From: Streptomyces nojiriensis | GTDB taxonomy: Bacteria > Actinomycetota > Actinomycetes > Streptomycetales > Streptomycetaceae | Length of the DNA stretch: 64,000 nucleotides | Assembly: GCF_017639205.1 (NCBI RefSeq) | Contig: NZ_CP071139.1 | Coordinates: forward strand, 6,943,501-7,007,500 | Reading direction: 5' to 3' | Shown: piece by piece, positions 52,472 through 61,527 of the stretch | Layout: each line of letters begins with the position of its first letter | Numbering within the stretch: the stretch's first letter is position 1 | The notes under the pieces: generated by a model | The model's database searches: none | The model's input: the letters and a program-made list of their open reading frames with translations, nothing else | Told to the model about the DNA's origin: nothing | Position numbers and translations under genes: made by a program

Positions 52472-52505
52472 GGCGCAAACCCGCCGCGGACATCATCGCC
52501 GCACC

Positions 52506-52533
52506 TGACGCCACTCTGCCAAGGTGACGCCAC
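52506..52533. promoter_or_regulatory. TGACGCCAC direct repeats between regulator and subtilase
   Basis: Two identical 9-mers, TGACGCCAC at 52506-52514 and 52525-52533, are spaced 19 bp start to start in the divergent spacer, i.e. about two helix turns apart on the same face. This is a plausible operator for the adjacent LuxR-type regulator. Confidence 0.4.
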
Positions 52534-52624
52534 CGCAGCACCAACATCCGCCGGTCAGAAGCCATTTACGCGGCGCTTTCGCCGTGCAACGCAGCAGTTG
52601 GCCGGAATTCACCTGGGGAGAGCG

Positions 52625-55600
52625 ATGCGTCCGATATCGCGAACGGCACTCGGGGCGGCCGCCGCGGCCGTCCTGGCCGTCACCGCCATCGGCCCGACGG
52701 CGGCGCAGCCGGCCGACGGAGCGCCCGGAGCGGGGAAGAGACCCCTCGTCGGCGGCGAGGCGGCCGGAAAGCAGCCCACGGCCCCCGTCACGGTGACCCT
52801 GGTCACCGGCGACCGGATCCTGGTGTCCACCGACGCGGCCGGCCGCACCGCCGCCACCGCGATGCCGCGCGCGGACGGCTCGCAGCCGCTCGTGCAGACC
52901 CGGCAGTCGGGCAAGGACCTCTACGTGTACCCCGAAGGCGCGGTCGAGGCCCTCGCCGCCGGCCGCGTCGACCACGAACTCTTCAACGTCACCGGCCTCG
53001 TCCGGCAGGGCTACGACGACGCGCACACCGCGAAGCTGCCGCTCATCGCGGTCTACGACGGATCCGTGAACGTGGCGCGCAGCGCGCCGCCCACACCCCG
53101 CGGCGCCGACCGCTCCCTCGTCCTCGCCTCCATCGGCGCCGTCGCCCTCGCCGCCGACAAGGCGCAGACCGCAGCCTTCTGGTCGGACGTCATCGGTACG
53201 GACCCCGGCGCGCGCTCCCCGGCGGGCGGGCTCAGGAAGCTGTGGCTGGACGGCAAGGTGCAGGCGAACCTGGAGCGTTCCACGAAGCAGGTCGCCGCCA
53301 CCGCCGCCTGGGCCGCCGGGTACGACGGCAAGGGCACCAAGGTCGCCGTCCTCGACACCGGAACGGACCTGGACCACCCCGACCTCCGGGGCCGCGTCGC
53401 CGCGTCGAAGAACTTCACCGACTCCGACACCGACGCGGACCGGCAGGGCCACGGCACCCACACCATCTCCACCGTCGGCGGCTCCGGTGCCGAGAGCGGC
53501 GGCGCCAGGAAGGGGGTCGCCCCCGGCGCCGAACTCCTCAGCGGAAAGGTCCTGAACGACGGGGGCTACGGCCTCGATTCATGGATCATCGCGGGTATGG
53601 AGTGGGCCGTCGACGCCAAGGCCGACGTGGTCTCCATGAGCCTGGGCGACCCCTCGCAGACCGCCTGCGACGACCCGCTCGCCGCCGCCGCCGAACGGCT
53701 CTCCCAGCAGGGCCCGCTCTTCGTCGTCGCCGCCGGCAACTCCGGCCCAGGCAACAACACGGTCTCCTCGCCCGGTTGCGCCCCCTCCGTCCTGACCGTG
53801 GGCGCCGTCGACCGCGACGACCGCACGGCCGTCTTCTCCAGCCGGGGCCCGGCCGGGCTCCCGCACACCCTCAAGCCCGAGATCGCCGCCCCCGGCGTCG
53901 GGATCTCCGCGGCCGCCGCGGGCGGCCGCGGCGTGTACGCCTACCGGTCCATGTCCGGCACCTCGATGGCCACCCCGCACGTCGCGGGCGCCGCCGCCGT
54001 CGTCAAGCAGCGCCACCCCGACTGGACCGCGCAGCAGATCAAGGCCGCCCTCGTCGGCTCGGCCGCCACCGCCGTCCCCGGGGACGTACGGGAGACCGGA
54101 GGCGGCCGCCTCGACGTGAAGGCCGCCCTCGACGCCACCGTGACCGGTGCGTCCGCCGTCCAGGGCGGCACGTACAACTGGCCGCAGGACCGCAGCGACC
54201 GCACCGCCGTCGAAGTCCCGTACACCAACACGGGCGGGAGCGCCGTCACGCTGAACCTGGCCGTCGATAAGGTCACCGGCAACGACGGCTCGCCCGTCCG
54301 CGCCCAGGTGGCCCGCCTGGAGCGGCGTACCGTGACCGTCCCGGCCGGCGGCACCGCCCGGGTGCCGCTCGCCCTCGACCCGGCGGCGAAGCTGGAGCGC
54401 TCCCAGTACGGGGACGTCACCGGCCGCGTCGTCGCCACCGCGAACGGCGTCCGCGTCTCCACCCCCTTCTCCCTCTACGTCGAGCCCGAGACCGTGACCC
54501 TGCGCGTCAAGCTCGTCGACCGCGCGGGCCGGCCCGCCGCCGGACCCTCCTCGCTGGACGTGATCGGCACCGACGACGCCACCGGCGAGCGCCGCTTCAA
54601 CGAGGGCTCCGCGGACCAGGTGTACCGGGTCCGCCCGGGCGCGTACTTCCTCTCCGCCTTCGTCGCCACCCCCGACGCGGGGGAGGGCGAGGGCGACAGG
54701 CTGCTCGACTCCCTCACCTACCTCGGCCGCCCCCAGGTCGAACTGAGGAAGGACACCACCGTCGTCCTGGACGCCCGTAAGGCCGGGCGCCTGGACCTCG
54801 CCGCCGACCGGCCGGTCGAGGCGCGCAACACCACCCTCGGATTCGCCCGCAGCTGGGACGGCGCATGGCTGCACGCGGGCACGGCCATGGGCGGCCGCAC
54901 CATCCGCGGCTACTACGCCTCCGTCGAAGGCCGCGCCGACGACGGCGACTTCGAGTTCGCGTCCTACTGGCGGGCGGCCGCGCCCCTCGTCTCCGAGCTG
55001 ACGGCCGTCGGCGGCCCGGTACTCCACCCGATCACCGCGTCCACCGGCAGCGACAACCTCGACGGGAGCGGCGGCGCGCCGCTGGTCGACGCGGGCTCCG
55101 GCAGCCCCGAGGAACTCGCCGCGGCGGGCGCCGAGGGTGCGGTCGTCCTCGTGAAGGCGGTCGACGGGGCACTGCACGAGGTCGCGCGCAACGCGCAGGC
55201 CGCCGGCGCCGAGGCGGTGCTCGCCCACCGCGAGGCCCCCGGCCGCTGGACCGGCTTCACCGGCTACGCGGGCGGCGCGCTGCCCACGCTGACCATCGAG
55301 GCGGCCGAGGCGAAGGCCTTGCTGGCCAGACTCGCGACCGGCAAGGTCACGTTGTCCTGGAAGGCCGAGTCGCAGAGCCCGTACGTCTACTCCCTCGCCT
55401 TCCCCGAGACCGGTGAGGTCAAGAGCGGTGGCCGCACCTACCGGGTGCGCGACCGTGACCTCGGACAGACCGTGTCCGCGTACCACTCCATGGGCGTGGC
55501 GGCCGACTTCATCGACATGGCCGGGGCCTACCGGCCGATCGGCGCCGCCGTGTACTTCGGCGGGATCGAGGCCGTCGCGGCTCCGGGCACGCGCACCGAG

Positions 55601-56404
55601 TACCACTCCGCCGGGGACACCGCCTGGGACCAGCTGCTCTCCAGCAGCTTCCCCTGGGGCGAGCTCATGGTCGGCGAGCAGCGCACCTACACCAAGGGGC
55701 AGAAGAACAGCGCAACTTGGTACGACGGCATCACCGGCCCGGTCGCCCCGCGCGACCTCGCGGGCCGGGAGACCCTGGCCGCCGAGCGGCAGGGCAACCT
55801 GATCGGCTTCGCCCCCGCCATGTGGGGGGACGGCGGCCACGCCGCGCAGCCGGGCTCATTCGGCGACATCGGCTCGCTCGTCCTCGAGCGGGGCGGCGAG
55901 GTCGTCGGGGAGAGCTGGTACCCGTTCGGGGTCTTCGAGGTGCCCGCCGAGGAGGGCCGGTACCAACTCACCCAGTCCATCGAGAAGATCGGCCCGCCCG
56001 CCCGGGTCTGGCAGCGCTCCACCGCCGTGCGGACCACCTGGGCCTTCACCTCGAAGCTCGACGCGGCGGCGTACTCGCAGGGGCTGGCGATCCTCTTCCC
56101 GCGGTACAGCGCCCCGCTCGACGGGATGAAGACGGTCGCGGCGGCGAACGGCCTGAGCATCGGGCTGGGCGTCACCGGCCACGCGGGCTACACCCCGGGG
56201 GCCCTGAAGTCGGCGAAGCTGTCGTACTCCTACGACGGCGAGAACTGGACGCAGGCGAAGGTGAACGAGCGGGGCGGCCGGTGGAGCGCGGTCGTCGACC
56301 ACGCCGGAGCCTCCGGCAAGCCCGTGTCGCTGAAAGTCGAACTGGCCGACGCGAAGGGCGCCACGGTCACCCAGACGGTCGTGCGGGCGTACGACGTCCG
56401 CTGA
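52625..56404 (+). CDS. Secreted S8-family subtilase, 1259 aa
   Basis: A Sec-type signal peptide (RTALGAAAAAVLAVTAIGPTAA, about residues 6-27) leads into an inhibitor-like propeptide and an S8 domain. The catalytic triad is Asp244 (VAVLDTGTDLDHPD), His276 (GHGTHT) and Ser447 (SGTSMATPH); AAGNSGPG holds the oxyanion Asn. Fibronectin-like and PA-like segments (VVLVKAVDGALHEVARNAQA) and further beta domains follow. Large multidomain subtilases of this type are abundant exoproteases in Streptomyces. GGGGAG precedes the ATG. It is probably regulated by the divergent LuxR-type gene and ends at a strong terminator. Confidence 0.94.
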   Translation: MRPISRTALGAAAAAVLAVTAIGPTAAQPADGAPGAGKRPLVGGEAAGKQPTAPVTVTLVTGDRILVSTDAAGRTAATAMPRADGSQPLVQTRQSGKDLYVYPEGAVEALAAGRVDHELFNVTGLVRQGYDDAHTAKLPLIAVYDGSVNVARSAPPTPRGADRSLVLASIGAVALAADKAQTAAFWSDVIGTDPGARSPAGGLRKLWLDGKVQANLERSTKQVAATAAWAAGYDGKGTKVAVLDTGTDLDHPDLRGRVAASKNFTDSDTDADRQGHGTHTISTVGGSGAESGGARKGVAPGAELLSGKVLNDGGYGLDSWIIAGMEWAVDAKADVVSMSLGDPSQTACDDPLAAAAERLSQQGPLFVVAAGNSGPGNNTVSSPGCAPSVLTVGAVDRDDRTAVFSSRGPAGLPHTLKPEIAAPGVGISAAAAGGRGVYAYRSMSGTSMATPHVAGAAAVVKQRHPDWTAQQIKAALVGSAATAVPGDVRETGGGRLDVKAALDATVTGASAVQGGTYNWPQDRSDRTAVEVPYTNTGGSAVTLNLAVDKVTGNDGSPVRAQVARLERRTVTVPAGGTARVPLALDPAAKLERSQYGDVTGRVVATANGVRVSTPFSLYVEPETVTLRVKLVDRAGRPAAGPSSLDVIGTDDATGERRFNEGSADQVYRVRPGAYFLSAFVATPDAGEGEGDRLLDSLTYLGRPQVELRKDTTVVLDARKAGRLDLAADRPVEARNTTLGFARSWDGAWLHAGTAMGGRTIRGYYASVEGRADDGDFEFASYWRAAAPLVSELTAVGGPVLHPITASTGSDNLDGSGGAPLVDAGSGSPEELAAAGAEGAVVLVKAVDGALHEVARNAQAAGAEAVLAHREAPGRWTGFTGYAGGALPTLTIEAAEAKALLARLATGKVTLSWKAESQSPYVYSLAFPETGEVKSGGRTYRVRDRDLGQTVSAYHSMGVAADFIDMAGAYRPIGAAVYFGGIEAVAAPGTRTEYHSAGDTAWDQLLSSSFPWGELMVGEQRTYTKGQKNSATWYDGITGPVAPRDLAGRETLAAERQGNLIGFAPAMWGDGGHAAQPGSFGDIGSLVLERGGEVVGESWYPFGVFEVPAEEGRYQLTQSIEKIGPPARVWQRSTAVRTTWAFTSKLDAAAYSQGLAILFPRYSAPLDGMKTVAAANGLSIGLGVTGHAGYTPGALKSAKLSYSYDGENWTQAKVNERGGRWSAVVDHAGASGKPVSLKVELADAKGATVTQTVVRAYDVR

Positions 56405-56423
56405 TCCGTACGGGTGGAACGGG

Positions 56424-56459
56424 AAGGGTCCGGCGGACGGCGGTCCGGCGGACCCTTTT
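56424..56459 (+). terminator. Rho-independent-type terminator after the subtilase gene
   Basis: AAGGGTCC (56424-56431) pairs with GGACCCTT (56450-56457), with extra internal CGGAC/GTCCG pairing, and runs into TTTTC. It is one of the few classical U-tract terminators in the window. Confidence 0.8.
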
Positions 56460-56506
56460 CGTGCATTCGGCGTTTTCCGCCCCCGCGGGGGGCCGAGAAT
56501 GAAGCC

Positions 56507-57892
56507 ATGAGTCAGCAGGGCGCGGACGACTGGTGGCAGAAGCTCTACGAGGGCCCGGACGCGGGAGCGGAACCCGACCCGGGGGACACCCTGGACAAGC
56601 GGTTCCGCTCGGCGGCGGGCGTGACGACGGACCCGGCGCCGGCACCGGCACCTGTATCGGTACCGGCACCGGGCGCGGCCCCTGCCACGGCCCCGGCACC
56701 GGACCTCGCGCCGGATCCGGCTCCGCCGGAACCTCCGCGCGCCCCGGAGCCGCTGCTGCCCGGCCCCCGGCAGGGTGAGCCGGCTCCGGCTCCGGCCCCG
56801 ACCCTGCCCGACTTCCCGCCGCCGCGGGATCCCCGGGCGGGCGACGCCACGGGGTACGCGCTCGGGGGCGTGGCCGTACCACCGGTGCGCGGGCCCGAGC
56901 TTCCGGTGCGGCACCGGGACGCGCCGAGCCCGGAGGCCTGGTTCGATCCGGCCCCGCAGCAGCCCCGGCAGCCGGCGCCGGTGGCCGAGTCCGGGCCGGG
57001 CCCCGAGCCCGAGCCGGTGGCGGCCCGACCGGAGGCCGTCCGGCCCGAGGTCTCCCACCTGGGCGACCGCGCCCCCACCTACGCCGCCGAGCCGGGCGCC
57101 CTCCCGCCCGCCGACCCGGCCGCCGTCGAACAACTGACCCCGGACACCGTCCTGGAGGGGGCCCGCTACGGCGCCTGCACCCTGCGCGCGGCCTCGCTGC
57201 GCGGGGACTCCGCCCGCTACCGCGGCGAGGCCCGCCGCGACTTCCTGCTCACCGCCCGCTTCGGCAGCGGCGACGACGCGCTGGTCCTGGTGGCCCTCGC
57301 GGGCGGGGACCGGGCCGCCCCCGGGGCCGCCGAGGCCGCCGCAGAACTGTGCCGCACCGTCGCGTCCGCCGTCGGACGCAGCCAGGAGCGGCTCGCCGAC
57401 GACATCCGCGCCGGGCGCCGCGACGCCCTGCGCTCGGGCCTGCAACGGCTCACCGACCGGGGGTACGGGCGACTGCGGGCCCGCGCCGCCGAGCTGGGGC
57501 TCGCGGAACCGGCGTACACCGCCGGACTGCGCGGGCTGCTGCTCCCGGTGGATCCGCAGTGCCGTACCCGGGTGTGCTTCGGAGCGGGCGCGGGCGGCCT
57601 GTTCCGGCTGCGCTCGGGGCAGTGGCAGGACCTGGAGCCCGCCGGGTCGGCCGAGGACACGGACGGCGGTTTCCGCTTCCGCGCGGCCGTGGCCCGGCCC
57701 GGCGACACCCTGCTCCTGTGCTCCGGGGGCCTGGCGGAACCGATGCGGGAGGAGGCCGCCCTCCCGGCGGAACTCGCCACCCGCTGGGCCGGTCAGGACC
57801 CGCCGGGCCTCGCGGCCTTCCTCGCGGACACCCAGCTCCGCCTCAAGGGATACGCCGACGACCGCACGGCCGCCGCGGTCTGGGAGGCCTGA
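56507..57892 (+). CDS. PP2C-like protein with degenerate metal site
   Basis: The 461-aa protein has a disordered Pro/Ala/Glu-rich first half (about residues 25-205). A PP2C-fold domain follows: EGARYGACTLRAASLRGDSA, LVALAGGDRAAPGAAEAAAE, RPGDTLLLCSGGLAEPM and GYADDRTAAAVWE. Canonical PP2C needs Asp in DGxGG and in SDGL; here these read AGGD and SGGL, so two metal ligands are lost and catalysis is doubtful. It may be a pseudophosphatase that binds partners. MSQQGADDWWQKLYEG begins the protein. The ribosome site is weak. Confidence 0.75.
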   Translation: MSQQGADDWWQKLYEGPDAGAEPDPGDTLDKRFRSAAGVTTDPAPAPAPVSVPAPGAAPATAPAPDLAPDPAPPEPPRAPEPLLPGPRQGEPAPAPAPTLPDFPPPRDPRAGDATGYALGGVAVPPVRGPELPVRHRDAPSPEAWFDPAPQQPRQPAPVAESGPGPEPEPVAARPEAVRPEVSHLGDRAPTYAAEPGALPPADPAAVEQLTPDTVLEGARYGACTLRAASLRGDSARYRGEARRDFLLTARFGSGDDALVLVALAGGDRAAPGAAEAAAELCRTVASAVGRSQERLADDIRAGRRDALRSGLQRLTDRGYGRLRARAAELGLAEPAYTAGLRGLLLPVDPQCRTRVCFGAGAGGLFRLRSGQWQDLEPAGSAEDTDGGFRFRAAVARPGDTLLLCSGGLAEPMREEAALPAELATRWAGQDPPGLAAFLADTQLRLKGYADDRTAAAVWEA

Positions 57893-57913
57893 CCGGCGCG
57901 GCACGGCTTCCCG

Positions 57914-58351
57914 TCACGCGGCAGGCGGGAGCTGTCCGCGCACCCACTCGGGATCGGGGTTGGTGTGCGGCCGGCCCGCCACGAGGACGGTCGGCACGGT
58001 CTCGTTCCCGTCGTTGGCCGCCCTCACCACGGCGGCTCCCGCCGGGTCACGCCAGATGTCGACCCAGTGAAGGCGGCGGGCGCTGCGGCCCAGCCGGATG
58101 CGCAGCCGTATGCAGTACTTGCAGCCCGGCCGCCAGAAGACGACCGGTCGGCCGTCGGCCGCGCTGCGGCGCTGTGCCTCCTGCGCACCGATCGACCGCG
58201 GGTACACCAGGGGTGAGTGCATGGCTGCCAGCAGTACGAACACCAGCAGGAGCGCCACGGCCGCGCCGGATCTCCCGCTCACGACCAGGCCGGCCGCGAC
58301 GGCCGATCCGCACAACCCGAACAGCACCGGCAGGATCCAAGCACGCGTCAT
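57914..58351 (-). CDS. Membrane-anchored mycoredoxin/glutaredoxin-like protein
   Basis: The 145-aa protein has two N-terminal membrane helices (ILPVLFGLCGSAVAAGLVVS and AAVALLLVFVLLAAMHSPLV). A glutaredoxin-fold domain follows, with the redox motif CKYC in VVFWRPGCKYCIRLRI and the cis-Pro loop GNETVPTVLVAG. The W-R-D-P-A-G segment is typical of mycoredoxins, which reduce mycothiol mixed disulfides in actinomycetes. No Shine-Dalgarno is seen before the ATG. It is convergent with the PP2C-like gene. Confidence 0.87.
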   Translation of the reverse strand: MTRAWILPVLFGLCGSAVAAGLVVSGRSGAAVALLLVFVLLAAMHSPLVYPRSIGAQEAQRRSAADGRPVVFWRPGCKYCIRLRIRLGRSARRLHWVDIWRDPAGAAVVRAANDGNETVPTVLVAGRPHTNPDPEWVRGQLPPAA

Positions 58352-58505
58352 GAGGCCGCAGGCTACCGACGGGCCGTGACGGGTCGGCACGGCAGGGGTG
58401 GGGGCAGCCCCCGTGCCGGTCCGGGTGCCAGCAGGATGGGCGATCGGTGCGGCGGCTCGACAGGCTGGGAGGGAACGGCACAGGCGACTGGAACGGGACT
58501 GATCG

Positions 58506-59657
58506 GTGAATTCACGGGCACGGGCCGCGGCGTTATGGGTGGGGATCTGCGTGCTGGCGGTCGGGGGGATCCTCCCCGCGACCGCGTCGGAACGGGGGCC
58601 GGCCGCGCCGCCCGCCGGGCTCGAGGAGGCCGTCGAGCAGACGGTCGCCGACGGATTCCCCGGTGTCGTGGCGTACGCCAGGCGCGGGGAGCGGGAGTCG
58701 CGGACGGCGGCCGGGCTCGCGGACACGGCGACCGGCGAGCGGGCCCGGCCGGACCAGCGGTTCCGGATCGCGAGCAACACCAAGTCGTTCGTGTCGACGG
58801 TGCTCCTGCAGCTGGAGGGCGAGGGGCGGCTCTCGCTCGACGACAGCGTGGACACATGGCTGCCCGGCGTGGTCCGGGGAAACGGCAACGACGGCACGGC
58901 CATCACCGTCCGGCAGCTGCTCAACCACACCTCGGGCATCTACGACCCCACCAACGAGCCGGAGTTCTTCGCGCCCTACCTGGAGCGCCACGACTGGGGC
59001 CACGTGTACACGCCTCGGGAGGTGATCGCCCGCGCGGTACGGCACGAGCCGACCGGCCGGGCGTACTCCAACACCAACTACCTCCTCGCGGGTCTGGTGA
59101 TCGAGGCGGTCACACAGCGCAGCGCGTCCTCCGAGATCCATCGGCGGATCCTCGCTCCGCTCGGCCTGAAGGACACCTCCCTTCCGGTGACCGACCCGCG
59201 CATCCACGGCCCTCATCTGCACGGTTACGACCTGGAGGGACACGATGTCACCCGGTTCAGCCCGTCGTACGACTGGACCGCCGGTGCCATGATCTCCACG
59301 GTCGCCGACCTGGCCCGCTTCCACCGGGCCCTGTTCGCCGGCACGCTGCTGCGCCCCGCCCAGCAGCGTGAACTCCTGACCACGGTGCAGATCCCCGGCG
59401 AGGGGCCGTACGGGCTCGGCGTGAAGCCCAGGGACGTGCCGTGCGGCCCGGGGCCGGGCGGCAAGGTGGTCCGAGCCTGGGTGACCGACGGGAGCGGACC
59501 CGGTTTCATCAGCGTGTCCCTCACCACCGCCGACGGCGGGCGGCAACTGGTCCTCGCCGCCAATGTCTACGACCTCGGCGCGGAACTGAGGAAGAAGCCG
59601 GCCTTCCCGCACACCGATGCGCTGGGGAAGGCGCAGACGGCGGTCGTGTGCGACTGA
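58506..59657 (+). CDS. Serine hydrolase (class C beta-lactamase / DD-peptidase fold)
   Basis: The 383-aa protein has a signal peptide (AAALWVGICVLAVGGILPATAS) and the class C motifs: Ser90-x-x-Lys93 in IASNTKSF, and Tyr187-Ser-Asn in RAYSNTNYLLAG. The third motif (KTG-like) near the C-terminus is less clear (WVTDGSGPGF). Such exported proteins are DD-carboxypeptidases, esterases or beta-lactamases; the name cannot be narrowed. It is convergent with the MFS gene, with a 4-bp gap between stops. Confidence 0.88.
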   Translation: MNSRARAAALWVGICVLAVGGILPATASERGPAAPPAGLEEAVEQTVADGFPGVVAYARRGERESRTAAGLADTATGERARPDQRFRIASNTKSFVSTVLLQLEGEGRLSLDDSVDTWLPGVVRGNGNDGTAITVRQLLNHTSGIYDPTNEPEFFAPYLERHDWGHVYTPREVIARAVRHEPTGRAYSNTNYLLAGLVIEAVTQRSASSEIHRRILAPLGLKDTSLPVTDPRIHGPHLHGYDLEGHDVTRFSPSYDWTAGAMISTVADLARFHRALFAGTLLRPAQQRELLTTVQIPGEGPYGLGVKPRDVPCGPGPGGKVVRAWVTDGSGPGFISVSLTTADGGRQLVLAANVYDLGAELRKKPAFPHTDALGKAQTAVVCD

Positions 59658-59661
59658 GGCC

Positions 59662-60924
59662 TCACCCGGTCAGCGCGGCCGGGGCCGCACCGGGCGTACC
59701 GGGCGCGGTGGGAGAGCCCTCCCCGCCCGCCGCTCCCGGCCTGCGACGCTCCGCCCAGCGGACCGCGGGCGGAGCCACGAGGCCGGTGAGGGCGAGGACG
59801 GCGCCGAGGACGAACCAACCGGGTCGCCCCCAGCCGATGCACAGGGCGATCAGCAGGGACGGGCCGAGAGCCTCGGCGAGTCCGGCACCCATACCGAAGA
59901 CGCCGAGGTACTGGCCGGTGGCGTGCTCGGGGGCGAGGGCGAAGGAGATCTCGAACCCTCCTGCCGCGTGCCAGAGTTCACCGACGGTGTGGACGACGAC
60001 CGCGACCAGGAGCAGGGTGACGGCCGCCCGGGCGGGCACTCCGGCCGACAGGGAGACCAGGGAGCAGGAGGCGAGGAACGCGGTGCCGGCGCGGCGGTAC
60101 GCGCGAGCACCGGTGGCGGGAGTGCCGATGTTCCGGCTCGCGCGTACCTGGAAGACGACGACGATGGCCGTGTTGGTCAGCATGCCGGCGGACACCAGCC
60201 AGCGCGGTGCGGTCGTCTCGCCGATGAGCCACAGCGGGACGGCCACGGTGAGGATCTTGAACTGGACGGCCATGACGCCGTCCAGGGCGGTGATCCCGAG
60301 GTAGGGCAGGTCCCGCAGGGCGGCCCACCGCCGGCCGCCGCCGCTCGGCAGGGGACGGATCGGGGCGAGGCGGAGCAGGAGCGCGGCGGACACCGCGAAG
60401 GAGAGGGCGTTGCCGGCGATCAGGCACCGGTACGCCGTGCCGGTGCCCGACTGGACCGCCCAGCCGGCGAGTACGGCGCCCAGGGAGATCCCGGTGTTGC
60501 TCACGGACCGCAGGTACGCCCGAAGTTCCTGGGGGCGTTCACCTCCGTGCCGTTTGATGATCGGGCCGCGCGCCGAGAACCCTGCGGCCTGGGCCGATAC
60601 GGCCAGGGTGACGACCAGTACGAACGACCCGAAGCCGTCGGCCGACACGAAGCCGGCCGTGGCCAGGGCGCGGAGGACCAGCGTGGCCGCGTACACGCCG
60701 CGCGGGCCGTGGCGGTCGGCGAGATGTCCGGCTCCGATGCCGACCCCGAGCGCCACGAGTCCGGCGATGCCGAGTCCGAGTCCCACCTGTTGCGCGGGGA
60801 GCCGGACCGCCTCCGTGAAGTAGAGGACGCCGGCGGTCAGGTAGATGCCGCTGCCGATCGCGTTGGCGAACGTCGAGACGGTGAGGATGCGTTGGGGACC
60901 GGGGGCGGGCAGCAGCCGCGGCAT
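59662..60924 (-). CDS. MFS transporter
   Basis: This 420-aa major facilitator has 12 predicted membrane helices. The loop 2-3 motif is GAGHLADRHGPRGVYAAT (about residues 62-79), and GRGPIIKRHGGERPQEL-type basic loops occur (read here as SARGPIIKRHGGE). The last 35 residues are a Gly/Pro/Ala tail. GGAG lies 7 nt before the ATG. It is divergent from the CGNR gene, with a 78-bp spacer. Substrate unknown; drug efflux or metabolite export are options. Confidence 0.87.
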   Translation of the reverse strand: MPRLLPAPGPQRILTVSTFANAIGSGIYLTAGVLYFTEAVRLPAQQVGLGLGIAGLVALGVGIGAGHLADRHGPRGVYAATLVLRALATAGFVSADGFGSFVLVVTLAVSAQAAGFSARGPIIKRHGGERPQELRAYLRSVSNTGISLGAVLAGWAVQSGTGTAYRCLIAGNALSFAVSAALLLRLAPIRPLPSGGGRRWAALRDLPYLGITALDGVMAVQFKILTVAVPLWLIGETTAPRWLVSAGMLTNTAIVVVFQVRASRNIGTPATGARAYRRAGTAFLASCSLVSLSAGVPARAAVTLLLVAVVVHTVGELWHAAGGFEISFALAPEHATGQYLGVFGMGAGLAEALGPSLLIALCIGWGRPGWFVLGAVLALTGLVAPPAVRWAERRRPGAAGGEGSPTAPGTPGAAPAALTG

Positions 60925-61002
60925 GGTGGACTCCGCTGGTCGGGGGTCAGGAGCGGACGAGAGCCCCTTTCCGGGGTGCGAACAGCCTGCTGTAATGGTC
61001 TT

Positions 61003-61524
61003 GTGCACCTCAACCCTTACGGGGCGGACGCGGTGAACCTGGCCGCCGACCTCGCCAACCGCCGCCCGTCGAGCCCCGGGGAACTCGCGGACCGCTGCCG
61101 CGCCGCCGGACTCGCGGTGCCGGGAGCGGTCACCCCGGAGGACCTGGACCGAGCGCACCGCGCCCTGACGGCGTGGGAGAAGGTCGTCGACGCCGCCGAC
61201 GAACCGGAGCGCGCCGCGCTGCTCAACGGCATGCTGGAAGAAATCGCCGCCTTCCCCAGACTGACCGACCACGCCGGCGACGGCTGGCACCTGCACTACC
61301 GCGACGAGGGACGGCCCTTCGGCGACCAGTTGTGCTCCCTGATGGCAGTCGGGACCGCACTGCACCTCGCGGGCCGGGGCATGCACCGGCTCAGGAGATG
61401 CGCCGTGTCCGAATGCGCCACGGTCTTCGCCGACACCTCACGCACGGGACGGCAGCGCTACTGCTCGCCCCGCTGCGCCAACCGCGACGCGGTCCGCCGC
61501 CACCGGGCGCGGCACACCGGCTGA
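61003..61524 (+). CDS. CGNR zinc-finger protein (ABATE domain)
   Basis: The 173-aa protein has the N-terminal helical stress-related domain (VNLAADLANRRPSSPGELAD). The C-terminal CGNR-type zinc finger follows: LRRCAVSECATVFADTSRTG and RQRYCSPRCANRDAVRRHRA, with four cysteines and a CANR variant. It is a likely DNA-binding transcription factor. TGTAAT (60991-60996) ends 6 nt before the GTG and no Shine-Dalgarno is present, so the mRNA should be leaderless. It is divergent from the MFS gene, which may be its target. Confidence 0.9.
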   Translation: MHLNPYGADAVNLAADLANRRPSSPGELADRCRAAGLAVPGAVTPEDLDRAHRALTAWEKVVDAADEPERAALLNGMLEEIAAFPRLTDHAGDGWHLHYRDEGRPFGDQLCSLMAVGTALHLAGRGMHRLRRCAVSECATVFADTSRTGRQRYCSPRCANRDAVRRHRARHTG

Positions 61525-61527
61525 GCC

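Noticed and set aside
51062..52624. Long upstream extension of the subtilase frame
   Set aside because: It is antisense to the DUF456 and regulator genes; the ATG at 52625 has a ribosome site and a signal peptide directly after it.
58506..59657. Calling the serine hydrolase a beta-lactamase linked to the BlaI genes
   Set aside because: It is more than 40 kb away, the third active-site motif is unclear, and the family is mostly DD-peptidases and esterases.
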